NCBI GenBank assembly: GCA_029260295.1
Contig: JAJDDN010000008.1
Coordinates: 620,001 to 684,000, forward strand
Direction of reading: 5' to 3'
From: Phycisphaerales bacterium
GTDB taxonomy: Bacteria > Planctomycetota > Phycisphaerae > Phycisphaerales > UBA1924
Length of the DNA: 64,000 nt
The translations under genes and the position numbers were made by a program. The notes under the pieces are model-generated. The model worked only from the letters and a program-made list of their open reading frames with translations, was not told the DNA's origin and did not search any database. Below, in pieces: positions 15,902 to 25,218 of this stretch; positions within the stretch are counted from its first letter, which is position 1, and the number at the start of each line of letters is the position of its first letter.

Positions 15902-16990
15902 TCAATAAAGCTTTGGATTCGATCGGCCGTTGGCTTGTTTTTCCATGAAGGTGATTGATTCTTGCGTAGCGTTGATCGGATTCCAGATTGTCCCGGTGGG
16001 GAACCAAGGATTTGGATCTTCGTAGGATTCACGCTGTGTCATTGATTGTACTGAAGTATCAAAGCGAGCCACATTGAACTCTTCGTCGTGACGGTATGAC
16101 AGGAGCTGGTTGTTTCCTGTTTCAGAAGCGTCGCCAAAGGATCGGCCATAAGCAGTTGAACCGTCGAAGATTGGCGAAGAGCTGGTAAACGTACCGAACC
16201 CACTTGCGCCAACAAAGCTCAGGATTGGATTCAGGCTTGGGTCAAAGTCCAATCCGCCGTCATCGGTCCAGTAGCGTGTGCCATCAGCGAACATGATTTT
16301 GCTTGATGCGCTGGTGCCAACACGGTCCATCCTGTGACGAAAACTTCTTGGTTGCTGTGAGGAGTTTGGGTGTGTAATCATGCTTTGGACCCGTGTGAAC
16401 TGGGCACCGCTATCAACCAAACTGTTAAGATATGAGGTATCCTCACTGCTGAGGTGTGCAAAACCAGTCGGCATCAAATAACTCGCCTGAAGAATCCCGT
16501 CTTGAACTGTTTCATCAAACTCATCCATATCTGATGGTTGATCGCCTGGGAACACGAAATCATTAAACACTGTTGCTCGTGCACAGGCGAGCGTACTAAA
16601 TATATCACGGGTCCGCTGGGCTCTGTTTGTTGAGAGTCCGACTGAATCGCCTGCGATAGGCGAAATCCAGTCTTGTGTTGTGGTTGGTGTAACGGATTCA
16701 CTATTACCCAACAAAGCTTCAGTCCCTGAAATCAGTCCTTCGCCGAAGACAACTACATTCCCGGTGTATCTTGTACCCACATTGACTGGGCTGGAGTAGT
16801 ACTCGCGGTTATCCGCGGCATAGAACGCATTGAGTGTTGCGATGTTTCGCATGGTGGATTTGCATACGAGGCTTTGCGCACTGGCACGGGCTGAACCCAA
16901 TGCGGGCAGGAGAACGCCGATTAAGAGAGCGATGATTGCGATCACCACCAGAAGTTCGATAAGGGTAAATGCTTTTGATTGGCGTTTCAT
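15902..16990 (-). CDS. Prepilin-like (type II pseudopilin) protein
   Basis: The product has 362 residues from ATG 16990, with GGAG upstream. A GTG four codons earlier is less likely. The N-terminus is a classic prepilin peptidase site and helix (AFTLIELLVVIAIIALLIGVLLPALGSAR), with Glu at position 5 of the mature form. The long C-terminal domain ends with FADGTRYWTDDGG and other features of the planctomycete DUF1559-like pseudopilins. These are abundant in the phylum and thought to build type II secretion or pilus-like structures. A single-pass membrane protein gene lies 32 bases upstream and is probably co-transcribed. Confidence 0.9.
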   Translation of the reverse strand: MKRQSKAFTLIELLVVIAIIALLIGVLLPALGSARASAQSLVCKSTMRNIATLNAFYAADNREYYSSPVNVGTRYTGNVVVFGEGLISGTEALLGNSESVTPTTTQDWISPIAGDSVGLSTNRAQRTRDIFSTLACARATVFNDFVFPGDQPSDMDEFDETVQDGILQASYLMPTGFAHLSSEDTSYLNSLVDSGAQFTRVQSMITHPNSSQQPRSFRHRMDRVGTSASSKIMFADGTRYWTDDGGLDFDPSLNPILSFVGASGFGTFTSSSPIFDGSTAYGRSFGDASETGNNQLLSYRHDEEFNVARFDTSVQSMTQRESYEDPNPWFPTGTIWNPINATQESITFMEKQANGRSNPKLY

Positions 16991-17022
16991 GTTGATCTCC
17001 ACATTGGCTACAAAGTCGTTTT

Positions 17023-17403
17023 TTATTTTTTAATGACAACTACTATTGGTTTAGAATCCATGACATCGATTCGTAACCCTGAACGAAGCACTTCAGATTC
17101 ATTCCTCATTTTATCTGAGATACTGCCAGCTGAACGGCCATGGAGCTCCCAGGTATCTGACCCGTCTTCTTGGGTAACAGGAAACAGTGTTCTATCACCT
17201 GTCTCGGGATGCTTCACGGGATACATGATTCCTCTGGCTTTGCCCTTCTGAACCATGTACAACTGCCCCGTCATGATGTCAACGGTCATATGACCGTCAG
17301 GGCCAGCGACTACGCCACTGCCCATCATTCTCCATCCTGAGAATGCCAGCACGGCTAAAGCCACGATGATTAGTATGATCTGCCACGGTTTGATGTCACT
17401 CAT
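17023..17403 (-). CDS. Single-pass membrane protein upstream of prepilin gene
   Basis: The 126-residue product has one N-terminal transmembrane helix (WQIILIIVALAVLAFSGWRM) and a soluble domain (VDIMTGQLYMVQKGKARGIMYPVKHPETGDRTLFPV). I do not recognise the domain, but similar small anchors accompany pseudopilin genes in planctomycetes. It is followed closely by the prepilin-like gene. A plausible sigma-70 promoter and a hairpin at the predicted RNA 5' end lie upstream. Confidence 0.75.
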   Translation of the reverse strand: MSDIKPWQIILIIVALAVLAFSGWRMMGSGVVAGPDGHMTVDIMTGQLYMVQKGKARGIMYPVKHPETGDRTLFPVTQEDGSDTWELHGRSAGSISDKMRNESEVLRSGLRIDVMDSKPIVVVIKK

Positions 17404-17469
17404 GCATCCTGCCTCGTTTTACATCGGTGGGGCTTTGCAATCAATGCCAAACCCGCTGTTGTTTCCAAT

Positions 17470-17489
17470 GCCAGCCTTTTTGGGCTGGC
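17470..17489. repeat. 7-bp hairpin at predicted RNA 5' end
   Basis: GCCAGCC (17470-17476) and GGCTGGC (17483-17489) flank TTTTTG. The predicted transcript of the downstream gene would start within a few bases of 17487, putting the hairpin at its 5' end. The alternative is a weak terminator for the leftward gene ending at 17593, but no T tract follows it. Confidence 0.5.
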
Positions 17490-17493
17490 CACT

Positions 17494-17522
17494 ATTCTAC
17501 GCTCAGTTCCCTGAGACTCCAA
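17494..17522 (-). promoter_or_regulatory. Candidate sigma-70 promoter for membrane protein/prepilin pair
   Basis: On the minus strand TTGGAG (17522-17517), a 17-base spacer and TAGAAT (17499-17494, five of six to consensus) lie about 90 bases upstream of ATG 17403. Confidence 0.45.
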
Positions 17523-17592
17523 TTTCCATCCCGTAAGTGTATCAGAGAATGCCTGTTTGGGTTGCGGGATATGGGAATTCCACGAAATTGAA

Positions 17593-18669
17593 TCAGTTTG
17601 CCAGATCTACGCTGACGGGGTAATGGTCTGCGGCGTATCCCTCAAAGGTCTCTAGATCTCTCCAACTGGTGCCTTCTGGGCGTGCGGTGGTGCCATAGAC
17701 GAAGGCGGTGTCTGTATTCATTCGATCGATTGCTGATTTATTCCCGAATAGGAAGTCGATTCTTCTTCCGGACTCGTGGGTGATGATTTCAGTGCCCTTG
17801 CTGTGATCTGCGAAGATATCCACAAAGTCTGCGTTGATATAGGCTTGGATCGAGTCTGCATCGGATTCGGCATTGAAGTCGCCGAGGATCACGATCGGGC
17901 GGTCTGGGTGTGCCTTGAGTACTCCATTGATGAGTTCGATGGTGCCTTGGGCCTCGGCGTCACGCCAGTAGGTGTTGAAGCGGCCAGATTTGTGGTGCAT
18001 CACGAAGAGAGTGAGCGTCCAGGTTGAGTCGTCCGCGGCTGGGATTTCGATATCAACCATGAGCGGGGAGCGGCGGAAGGCGATGGGTTCGCCGGCGTAC
18101 CAGTTTTTGCTTTTGCCGTATTTTTCGGGGTGGATCCCGCCGAGTGGTTTGTTGGGCCAGTTTTTGAAGTTGCTGATGGGGTATCGGGAGAGGACGGAGT
18201 TCTCGATGCCTCGGGAGTTTCCTGCGTCGATGGAGACGACATGGTTGTAGCCCATGTCGGAGAGGTAGTTGTCGCGGTATTCGAGGAGTGCCGCTTCGGA
18301 TTCGATTTCTTGGAAACAAATAACATCGGCGTCGATGGCGTGGATGGCCATGGCGGTGGCGATGAGTTCGTGCTCTGGTTTGGTGCCGTCGGCGTCGTCA
18401 TCGCGGCCTGTAAGGGTTGGGTCGTCGTTGGCATCGAAGAGGTTTTCGATGTTGTAGGTGGTGAGGCGGAAGGAGCCGTCCTTGGTTGCGGGGGCGGACT
18501 CTGAGCCAAACTTCCGCATGAGGGTGCGGGTTTCTTCGTATTTTTCGACGAGGGCTTGATCAGCGTATGGCTCTGCGGCTGCAGGCTGCGAAGCGATTGC
18601 CGGTTGGGCAATGCAGGTGATTGCGAGCGTAGTGAATGTCCAGAACTGAAGCGGCATTGTTCTCATCAT
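17593..18669 (-). CDS. Exported endonuclease/exonuclease/phosphatase family protein
   Basis: The product has 358 residues from ATG 18669, which has AGGAG upstream and a following signal peptide (MMRTMPLQFWTFTTLAITCIAQPAIA). The frame is open for 40 more codons upstream but that part lacks signal features. The EEP metal-dependent hydrolase motifs are present: TYNIENLFD, CFQEIES (metal Glu), GDFNAESD and the terminal ADHYPVSVD (His). It would hydrolyse phosphodiesters outside the cytoplasm. DNA, phospholipid or sugar phosphate are possible substrates, and the sequence does not decide between them. Confidence 0.9.
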   Translation of the reverse strand: MMRTMPLQFWTFTTLAITCIAQPAIASQPAAAEPYADQALVEKYEETRTLMRKFGSESAPATKDGSFRLTTYNIENLFDANDDPTLTGRDDDADGTKPEHELIATAMAIHAIDADVICFQEIESEAALLEYRDNYLSDMGYNHVVSIDAGNSRGIENSVLSRYPISNFKNWPNKPLGGIHPEKYGKSKNWYAGEPIAFRRSPLMVDIEIPAADDSTWTLTLFVMHHKSGRFNTYWRDAEAQGTIELINGVLKAHPDRPIVILGDFNAESDADSIQAYINADFVDIFADHSKGTEIITHESGRRIDFLFGNKSAIDRMNTDTAFVYGTTARPEGTSWRDLETFEGYAADHYPVSVDLAN

Positions 18670-18769
18670 TGGTCTCCTAAAGCTTTTGGGCCCCGGCGAG
18701 TGTAGGTCGTGTTTGGCGTAGGGGGGGCTACCATTGATGCTGTAGGTCCTTGAATGTGGAAGGTTGCGT

Positions 18770-19819
18770 GTGAAGATTGTGTTAGTCAATCCGAGAGGGT
18801 TCTGTGCCGGTGTCCGGATGGCGATTGATGTCGTTGATCAGGTGCTGGATCTGCTCCCGGGTGAAACTATTTATGTGTACCATGAAATTGTGCATAACCG
18901 GCACATCGTGGAGCGGTTTATTGGGCGTGGTGTCCGATTCGTTGAATCTCTTGATGAGGTTCCATCGGGGAGCATTGTGATCTTTAGTGCCCACGGGATC
19001 CCGCCGTCATTACGAGAAGAAGCGGCCCAAAGAAATCTGACTGCAATCGACGCGACCTGCCCGCTGGTGACCAAGGTGCATTCTCGCGCGGTTCGGTATG
19101 CGAGGCAAGGGTACCAAATCCTGTTGATCGGACACAAGAACCACCAAGAAATCGTCGGCACGATGGGCGAGGCACCAGGACAGACGCAGGTGGTTGAATC
19201 GCCTGGGTGCATTGAGCATTTGCGTATAGACGATCCGGACAAGTTGGTGTACCTGACACAGACGACGCTTTCGACTGATGATGCTGGGGTTGTGATTGAT
19301 GCACTCAAGAACGCGTTCCCCAATATCAAGGCCCCGCCGACCGATGACATTTGTTATGCGACAACCAATCGGCAGGAGGCCGTGCGTGATGTGGCGCCGA
19401 TGTGTGATTTGATGATTGTTGTTGGTTCGAAGAACTCATCGAACTCCGTGCGGCTTATGGAGATCGGCGAAAATGTCGGAACCAAGAGCGTGCTGATTGA
19501 TGATGTCTCGGAGCTTGATCCGTCGTGGTATCCTTCTGGGAACGAAACCATCATGCTGACCGCTGGGGCGAGTGCTCCCGAAGACTTGGTTTCGGAGATC
19601 TGCAAGCACTTTGTTGAGAAGCACGATGCATCGCTGCACCTTGCGGATATTTCTGAGGAGTCGGTTGAGTTTGGGCTACCGTTGACGCTCAAACGGCTGA
19701 TGGAAGAGCATGGTGTTGATCACAAAGATCGCCGGATCATGGTCGAGCCCCCCACTATTACCGCTGAGGACTATGGCAGCACGCCTGTGCCTCTGACTAT
19801 TTCAGGTTCCAACTCATGA
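18770..19819 (+). CDS. ispH: 4-hydroxy-3-methylbut-2-enyl diphosphate reductase
   Basis: IspH is a [4Fe-4S] enzyme that makes IPP and DMAPP in the last step of the MEP isoprenoid pathway. The 349-residue product has the three cluster Cys in NPRGFCAGV, DATCPLVTKVH and DDICYATTNRQ. The substrate-binding His (YHEIVHN and GHKNHQE) and the SSNS-type motif (SKNSSNSVRL) are also present. GTG 18770, with GGAAGG upstream, is a better start than TTG 18764. The stop overlaps the rlmN start by four bases (ATGA), so the two are translationally coupled. Confidence 0.97.
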   Translation: MKIVLVNPRGFCAGVRMAIDVVDQVLDLLPGETIYVYHEIVHNRHIVERFIGRGVRFVESLDEVPSGSIVIFSAHGIPPSLREEAAQRNLTAIDATCPLVTKVHSRAVRYARQGYQILLIGHKNHQEIVGTMGEAPGQTQVVESPGCIEHLRIDDPDKLVYLTQTTLSTDDAGVVIDALKNAFPNIKAPPTDDICYATTNRQEAVRDVAPMCDLMIVVGSKNSSNSVRLMEIGENVGTKSVLIDDVSELDPSWYPSGNETIMLTAGASAPEDLVSEICKHFVEKHDASLHLADISEESVEFGLPLTLKRLMEEHGVDHKDRRIMVEPPTITAEDYGSTPVPLTISGSNS

Positions 19820-20949
19820 AGCATCCCAAGCACCATTTTTTCTCTATGACTCCAGAGACACTCACAGACTGGTGTCTTGAACGCCAGCTCCCCAAGTTCC
19901 GCGCCAAACAGATCCTTGAATGGGTGTACCTCAAGGGCGTGATTGATCCGATGGAGATGAGCAATCTGTCAAATCTTGATCGCAAGATGCTGCAATCGGA
20001 CATGACCTTCCTCAGCGGCCCAACCGTTGCGCACCAGCTCGCGACCGATGGGACGCAGAAGCTGCTTGTTGAGTGGAGTGATGGGTCTGTTGATGCACGC
20101 GAGGCTGGGGTGGATCATGAATCGCGTTTACCGATTCTTGGGCAGGAGATGCCATACTCGGACACGACTCGGCAGACTGAATGTGTGATGATTCCAGCGC
20201 CCGATTCAGATCGCCGGACCGCGTGCATCTCTTCGCAGGTCGGCTGCCCGGTTGGATGCACCTTCTGCGCGACGGGGATTGGCGGGCTCGATGGGAACTT
20301 GTCTGCGGGGCGGATCGTCGAGCAGGTGTGGCGACTCAATCAGCTCGAAGGGGTTGGGCGGATTTCCAATGTGGTCTTTATGGGGATGGGCGAGCCTTTG
20401 GCGAACTTTCGGCCTGTGGTTGAAGCGGTCAAGATCATCGCGGCGCCGTGGGGGATGGGGATCAGTGCACGGAAAATTACGATCTCGACGGTTGGCATGC
20501 ACAAGGCGATCGAGAAGCTGGCCGAGGAGCTTGATCTGCCGGTGACGCTGGCGTTGTCGCTGCATGCTCCCAACGATGAGCTCCGTCGGGAGTTGATTCC
20601 TTGGGCGGAGTTCACCTCGATTGTCGATCTCAAACATGCGTGCAAAAAATGGTTTGCCAAGACCGGGCGAGAGATCACACTTGAGTACATTTTGCTTGGA
20701 GGCGTCAACGATCAATCGGAGCACGCAATCCAGCTTGCCCAGGTTTGCAAAGACCTGAGGGCCAATGTGAACCTGATCCGCTACAACGAGGTCAAGGGGC
20801 TCGAATTCAGACGCCCGAACACCGAGGATGTGCACCGGTTTCAGTATTTGCTTCGTGAGGGCGGGGTGAACTGTCATATCCGCGCCAGCCGAGGACGGGA
20901 CATCGCGGCGGCGTGCGGGCAGTTGCGGCATGAACACGCCAACTCTTGA
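19816..20949 (+). CDS. rlmN: Dual-specificity 23S rRNA/tRNA methyltransferase RlmN
   Basis: RlmN is a radical-SAM enzyme that methylates C2 of A2503 in 23S rRNA and A37 in some tRNAs. The 377-residue product has the CxxxCxxC cluster motif (Cys144, Cys148, Cys151), the GMGEPL motif and the catalytic Cys in the C-terminal GVNCHIRASRGRDIAAACGQL. The length is typical. It is translationally coupled to ispH. Confidence 0.97.
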   Translation: MKHPKHHFFSMTPETLTDWCLERQLPKFRAKQILEWVYLKGVIDPMEMSNLSNLDRKMLQSDMTFLSGPTVAHQLATDGTQKLLVEWSDGSVDAREAGVDHESRLPILGQEMPYSDTTRQTECVMIPAPDSDRRTACISSQVGCPVGCTFCATGIGGLDGNLSAGRIVEQVWRLNQLEGVGRISNVVFMGMGEPLANFRPVVEAVKIIAAPWGMGISARKITISTVGMHKAIEKLAEELDLPVTLALSLHAPNDELRRELIPWAEFTSIVDLKHACKKWFAKTGREITLEYILLGGVNDQSEHAIQLAQVCKDLRANVNLIRYNEVKGLEFRRPNTEDVHRFQYLLREGGVNCHIRASRGRDIAAACGQLRHEHANS

Positions 20950-20967
20950 AGAGAAGAATCTGATACA

Positions 20968-21792
20968 GTGAATCCGATGCTGCTCCAAATCCAACCAACA
21001 TCCGCTTCATACAACTGGGCTCAGGAGTTCCGGGCGGGGACCTGGCAGCACTGGACGGTCATCGGTGTGTGTGCCCTTTTGATGGTGATCTGGTGTGCCA
21101 ACGGGCGCCGATTGCTCAATCGTGATACTGATGAAGGACGCGCGAAGGAACGCAAGCTCCGGCATTGGATCGGGTGGTTTATTATTGTTTCGCAGTCGGT
21201 GATCTTTATCCGCCGTTTGACCCCCGGGCAATGGGATCTGCAGGATTCACTGCCCCTGCATATGTGCCGGTGGACTGTGTGGATTGTGGGTTGGTCGATG
21301 CTGACACTCAATCCCAAGGCACGGGCGTTGACTTTATTCTGGGGATTGGCGCTGAGCACGCAGGTTTTCTTTACGCCGTTCTTGAAGGAGGGGCATGGGT
21401 CGCTTGGGTTCTGGATCTACTGGCTGAATCATCTGCAGATTGTGGGTGTGGGGATTTATGATGTTGTTGCTTTGGGGTACCGGCCAAAGCTTAAGGACTT
21501 GAGGTTTGCGGTGCTGACGGGTGTTGCGTTTAGTGTGTTTGTATTTGTCATCAATATTGTGCTGGGCACGAACTATGCGTATTTGGGCTCTGCCAATCAT
21601 GATGAGGCGTCGATTATTGATGTGCTTGGGCCGTATCCGATGCGGGCGGTGTGGATGGTGCTTGGGGGGGCGATGGCGATGGGCGTGGTATATTTGTTCT
21701 CAGCCGGGGCGATGAGACTTCGGACGAAGGTCTTTAAGAAACCAATACCCCGGTTCGTTGAGTCTGACCCCGAGAAAGGTCACGCATCATGA
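20968..21792 (+). CDS. YwaF-like (TIGR02206 type) integral membrane protein
   Basis: The 274-residue product has six or seven membrane helices. The motifs LPLHMCRWTVW, FWGLALSTQVFFTP, HLQIVGVGIYDVV and TNYAYLG match the YwaF/TIGR02206 family, whose function is not known. It starts with GTG 20968; ATG 20977 is an alternative. It lies 18 bases after rlmN and is followed at 22 bases by the sugar-phosphate transferase, so it could belong to the envelope polysaccharide unit that follows. Confidence 0.82.
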   Translation: MNPMLLQIQPTSASYNWAQEFRAGTWQHWTVIGVCALLMVIWCANGRRLLNRDTDEGRAKERKLRHWIGWFIIVSQSVIFIRRLTPGQWDLQDSLPLHMCRWTVWIVGWSMLTLNPKARALTLFWGLALSTQVFFTPFLKEGHGSLGFWIYWLNHLQIVGVGIYDVVALGYRPKLKDLRFAVLTGVAFSVFVFVINIVLGTNYAYLGSANHDEASIIDVLGPYPMRAVWMVLGGAMAMGVVYLFSAGAMRLRTKVFKKPIPRFVESDPEKGHAS

Positions 21793-21814
21793 TCAGAATT
21801 GCTACACTCGAATC

Positions 21815-22951
21815 ATGGTGATCCTTCTTGCTATCTTGTGTGGCTGTGCGTGTGTGATCTCGCTTCTCGGGACTTGGATCGCGATGCGTCTGAGCAATCG
21901 GCTCAGGGCCTTCGACAGTGCCCCTATAGAAGGGCAGATAAAGAACGAAGCTAGACCAATCCCCAACACTGGCGGGATCGGGATTGTGCTCGCGTTGTGG
22001 CTCCCGATGCTGATCGGGCTGCTGGGCGTGACTATCTTGGATGCCCAGTCGTTTACGGGGATGCTTGAACCGGTGCAGTCGGTTTGGGGGGATCTTCAGG
22101 AGCGGGTGGCTCTTGGATGGGGGCTGCTTGGGTGCATTGTGGGATTGCATCTGCTGGGATTGATCGATGATCGTCGCCCGATGGGGGCGAGGTCCAAGCT
22201 GATCATCATGCTGGTACCCGCGGTGATCTTTGCGGTGTTCTTTGATACGCGATTGCTGACGATGCTCGATGGATATGCCGGGGGATCTTGGCTGAGCATT
22301 GTGCTGACGGTGGTGTGGATTGTGGCGATCACCAACGCGATGAACTTTATTGACAACATGGACGGGCTCAGCGCGGGGATCGCGGCGATTGCTGGGGGGC
22401 TTTTTTTGATCGCGGCGATTCTCAATGCCCAGTGGTTTATCGGGGTGATCTTGGCGTTGATGGTCGGGGGCTGCCTTGGGTTCTTAGTGTTCAACTTCCC
22501 GCCCGCGAAGATCTTTATGGGCGATGGCGGGTCGCTGGTGATTGGGTTTGTGCTGGCGATTACGACTGTGCGGACGACTTACATTCCGGTTGATGGGAGC
22601 GGGCCAGATGCCGGGGCGTGGTATGGGCTCTTGATGCCGATCGCGGTTTTAGCGGTGCCTTTATATGATTTTGTGACGGTGACGGCTATCCGGATCTATC
22701 AGGGCAAGAGCCCGTTTGTTGGGGATCTGCAGCATTTCTCGCATCGGCTTCGGGATCGCGGATTGGGGAATCGGGGGACGATCTCAGTGATCTATGCCCT
22801 GACTGCATGCTCTGGGATCGCGGGGATTCTGCTGACGCGTGCATCGGCTTGGGAAGCCGGGATGCTCGGGGCGCAGGTTATGATGATCTTGGGGGCGTTG
22901 GCGTTGTTTGAGTACCGGTCGCCTCCGAAGCGGGGGGCGGGGAAGTCATGA
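21815..22951 (+). CDS. WecA/MraY-type undecaprenyl-phosphate sugar-1-phosphate transferase
   Basis: The 378-residue multi-pass protein starts polysaccharide synthesis by moving a sugar phosphate from a UDP-sugar to undecaprenyl phosphate. The Mg-binding GLIDDRRPMGARSK, NFIDNMDGLSAG, FMGDGGSLVIGF and the late basic motif QHFSHRLRDRGL mark the WecA/TagO/Rfe branch rather than MraY. ATG 21815 is chosen because an upstream in-frame start would overlap the preceding gene. It overlaps the ligase gene by ATGA, which implies a common product such as an O-antigen or exopolysaccharide. Confidence 0.92.
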   Translation: MVILLAILCGCACVISLLGTWIAMRLSNRLRAFDSAPIEGQIKNEARPIPNTGGIGIVLALWLPMLIGLLGVTILDAQSFTGMLEPVQSVWGDLQERVALGWGLLGCIVGLHLLGLIDDRRPMGARSKLIIMLVPAVIFAVFFDTRLLTMLDGYAGGSWLSIVLTVVWIVAITNAMNFIDNMDGLSAGIAAIAGGLFLIAAILNAQWFIGVILALMVGGCLGFLVFNFPPAKIFMGDGGSLVIGFVLAITTVRTTYIPVDGSGPDAGAWYGLLMPIAVLAVPLYDFVTVTAIRIYQGKSPFVGDLQHFSHRLRDRGLGNRGTISVIYALTACSGIAGILLTRASAWEAGMLGAQVMMILGALALFEYRSPPKRGAGKS

Positions 22952-25218
22952 CTGATCAGACCGAGCAACTCAAACCCGACCGGCGTGAACTTGCTGCGGT
23001 GGGTTCGATGTGTGTATTAGTGGTGTTGGTGTTGATCCGGGCGATGAGCACGCATGAGCCGTTCCCGATGTGGGATTCGGATCCGTATTTATTTAGCTCG
23101 CCTTTGACAGGAATCACGGCTGGGTTTGGGATTCTGCTCAACTCGGCGGTGATGGCGCTAGGCGTGGTGGTACTGATGTGTTCGCCGGGAACGGGCCGCG
23201 CGGATTCTGTGATGAGATCATTGCTCGGGATTGGGTGCGTAGGGCTCGGCATGCATCTGGTGCTTGATCCTACGAACATGGTCAATGGCTCAACCCTCGG
23301 AGCGATGATGACGGCGGCGGTCGCGTCGCGGGCATTCCTGATGGCGTATCCGAAATGGATTAGCGTCTTTGTACCAATCGTGCTTGGGGCGGGCGTGTTT
23401 CTGGGGCTCTACGGGCTCCACCAGATCTTTATCCAGCACCCGTTGACCGTCGCGATGTATGACCAGAACAAAGAGGCCTTCCTCAATGCTCGTGGCTGGA
23501 GCGATGGGTCGTTCGAAGTCATGAGCTATGAACGGCGGCTGCGGCAACCCGAGCCGACCGGGTGGTTCGGGCTGGCCAATGTGTATGCGAGCTTCATGGC
23601 GGCCTTCGGGATCGCGATGATCATGGTGACGCTGTGCTCGATCCGCAAGGCGTGGTGGATGCTCAGCGGGTTGATCGCGGGGATGCTGCTGGCGATCCTT
23701 TTGATCTCCAAATCCAAGGGCGGCATCGGCGCGGCGGTGCTTGGATTCGGGACGATTCAATACGCGATGGCCCGGCACCGCGGTCGGCTGAGCCGAGTCG
23801 GGACCAGTACGCTGTGCGCTTGTGTTCTGGTCATGGGAGGCGTGGTCGGCGGGGCATTGATGCACCAGCTTTCACTGCTGTTCCGCGGTCAGTACATGGT
23901 CGGGGCGATGCGGATCTTTGCGGAGAATCCGATCATGGGGGTTGGGCCTGGGAAGTTTCAGGATGCATACATGGTGCATAAGCCATCGACGAGCCCGGAG
24001 GATGTGACCAGTGCGCACAATCTGTTCTTTGATCTGATCGCTCAGATGGGGCTTGCGGGGATCGCGTGGATCGGGATGCTGATCGTCCTGATCTGGTCGG
24101 CGCGGCTGCCAAAGCGGGACGAAGTTGAATCTGGCCTAGTTCCCAAGGGTGTACTGGTTCGGATGATTCCGTTGATGGTGCTTGTTGCGGGGGTCGCGGT
24201 GATCCGGTTGCAAACCAACGCGATGGATCTGGAACTCATGCTCCTGCTGCTCGCTGGGGTTGGGGCGTGGATGGCAACGAGTGTGCTGCTGGGTGTGTTT
24301 GGATCTTTGCGTACGCTGCAGATCGCGGCTTTGAGTGCTGCGGTGGTGCTGGTGATTCATGCGATGCTGGATCTGACGCCGGTGTGGGTGGTGAGCGGGC
24401 CGCTCTTTGGGCTGTGTGTTGGGATGGGGTTCCGAGGGCATCCATTAGAAACCAGTACAAAGGTGCGGCGTGTTCCGGATCTGATTGCGGTTGCTGGGCT
24501 TGGATTTGTCGTTGTAATGTCCGGCATTGGGGGCAGCAATGTGGTTGCTCGTGACCAGCGGCTTATCGAACTGGGAGCATCTGCACAGGAAGCTGCTCAA
24601 CTCCGGGCAATGCTCATAGAAGAAGGACCAACTCAAGAACTAGCCGATCGGGTTTCGATGCTGGTAGAAGCTGCCGTCCCAGCAAATGGGGTTGCACTTG
24701 ACGATGCTCTTCGAGGGTTTGAGATTCATAATCGATACTGGACAGCCGGCGGGCTGATTGATCTTGCTGAACAGACTGATGATCCGGTCATGATCATCAC
24801 GGCTCTTGAGCAGGCAATGAAAGCCGCGATGATTCTTGATGCACAAGGCGATCAGAAGAGCGAAAGGCTTTGGGCTTGGGTTCGAGTAGCCACTGACGAA
24901 CTCTATCGAAGATCGACATTCAGGGAGCTCAAATGGGCGGGGCAGGGTTACATCACACTCGCTCGGCGGGAAATAAATTCAGGTGCATTGCTTGAGCTGG
25001 CGATGCAAAGCTGGGTTTGGGCTGACGCATTGAATCCGAATGATCCCAAGCACGCCATCCGGCTGATGGAGTTGGCTTTGGAGATGGAAAACCGAGAGGA
25101 AGCAAGCAATTGGGCGACACAGGCGATCGAGCGATCCGAGCGGATGCGGCTTGATCCGCTCAAGCAACTAAGCCCAGAGTTGCTTCGGCGGGCTCGTGAA
25201 ATCGCCAATATGGACTGA
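22948..25218 (+). CDS. O-antigen ligase/polymerase-like protein with TPR-like C-terminus
   Basis: The 756-residue product has roughly 12 membrane helices with an O-antigen ligase (Wzy_C/WaaL-type) core. The large periplasmic loop precedes GWFGLANVYASFMA, and ENPIMGVGPGKFQ plus SAHNLFFDLIAQMGLAG are the typical conserved motifs. The last 200 residues are soluble and helical (ELAMQSWVWADALNPNDPKHAIRLMELALEME), like TPR repeats. It joins or polymerises sugar chains at the outer face of the inner membrane. The four-base overlap with the WecA-like gene supports a joint pathway. Confidence 0.85.
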   Translation: MTDQTEQLKPDRRELAAVGSMCVLVVLVLIRAMSTHEPFPMWDSDPYLFSSPLTGITAGFGILLNSAVMALGVVVLMCSPGTGRADSVMRSLLGIGCVGLGMHLVLDPTNMVNGSTLGAMMTAAVASRAFLMAYPKWISVFVPIVLGAGVFLGLYGLHQIFIQHPLTVAMYDQNKEAFLNARGWSDGSFEVMSYERRLRQPEPTGWFGLANVYASFMAAFGIAMIMVTLCSIRKAWWMLSGLIAGMLLAILLISKSKGGIGAAVLGFGTIQYAMARHRGRLSRVGTSTLCACVLVMGGVVGGALMHQLSLLFRGQYMVGAMRIFAENPIMGVGPGKFQDAYMVHKPSTSPEDVTSAHNLFFDLIAQMGLAGIAWIGMLIVLIWSARLPKRDEVESGLVPKGVLVRMIPLMVLVAGVAVIRLQTNAMDLELMLLLLAGVGAWMATSVLLGVFGSLRTLQIAALSAAVVLVIHAMLDLTPVWVVSGPLFGLCVGMGFRGHPLETSTKVRRVPDLIAVAGLGFVVVMSGIGGSNVVARDQRLIELGASAQEAAQLRAMLIEEGPTQELADRVSMLVEAAVPANGVALDDALRGFEIHNRYWTAGGLIDLAEQTDDPVMIITALEQAMKAAMILDAQGDQKSERLWAWVRVATDELYRRSTFRELKWAGQGYITLARREINSGALLELAMQSWVWADALNPNDPKHAIRLMELALEMENREEASNWATQAIERSERMRLDPLKQLSPELLRRAREIANMD

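Noticed and set aside
18000..18611. 203-codon open frame within the exported EEP-family gene
   Set aside because: The predicted product is Ser/Pro/Thr low-complexity, typical of a shifted frame of a GC-rich gene.
20206..20994. 262-codon open frame opposite rlmN
   Set aside because: It lies entirely antisense to a gene with complete catalytic motifs, and its product is unusually rich in Arg, Pro and His.
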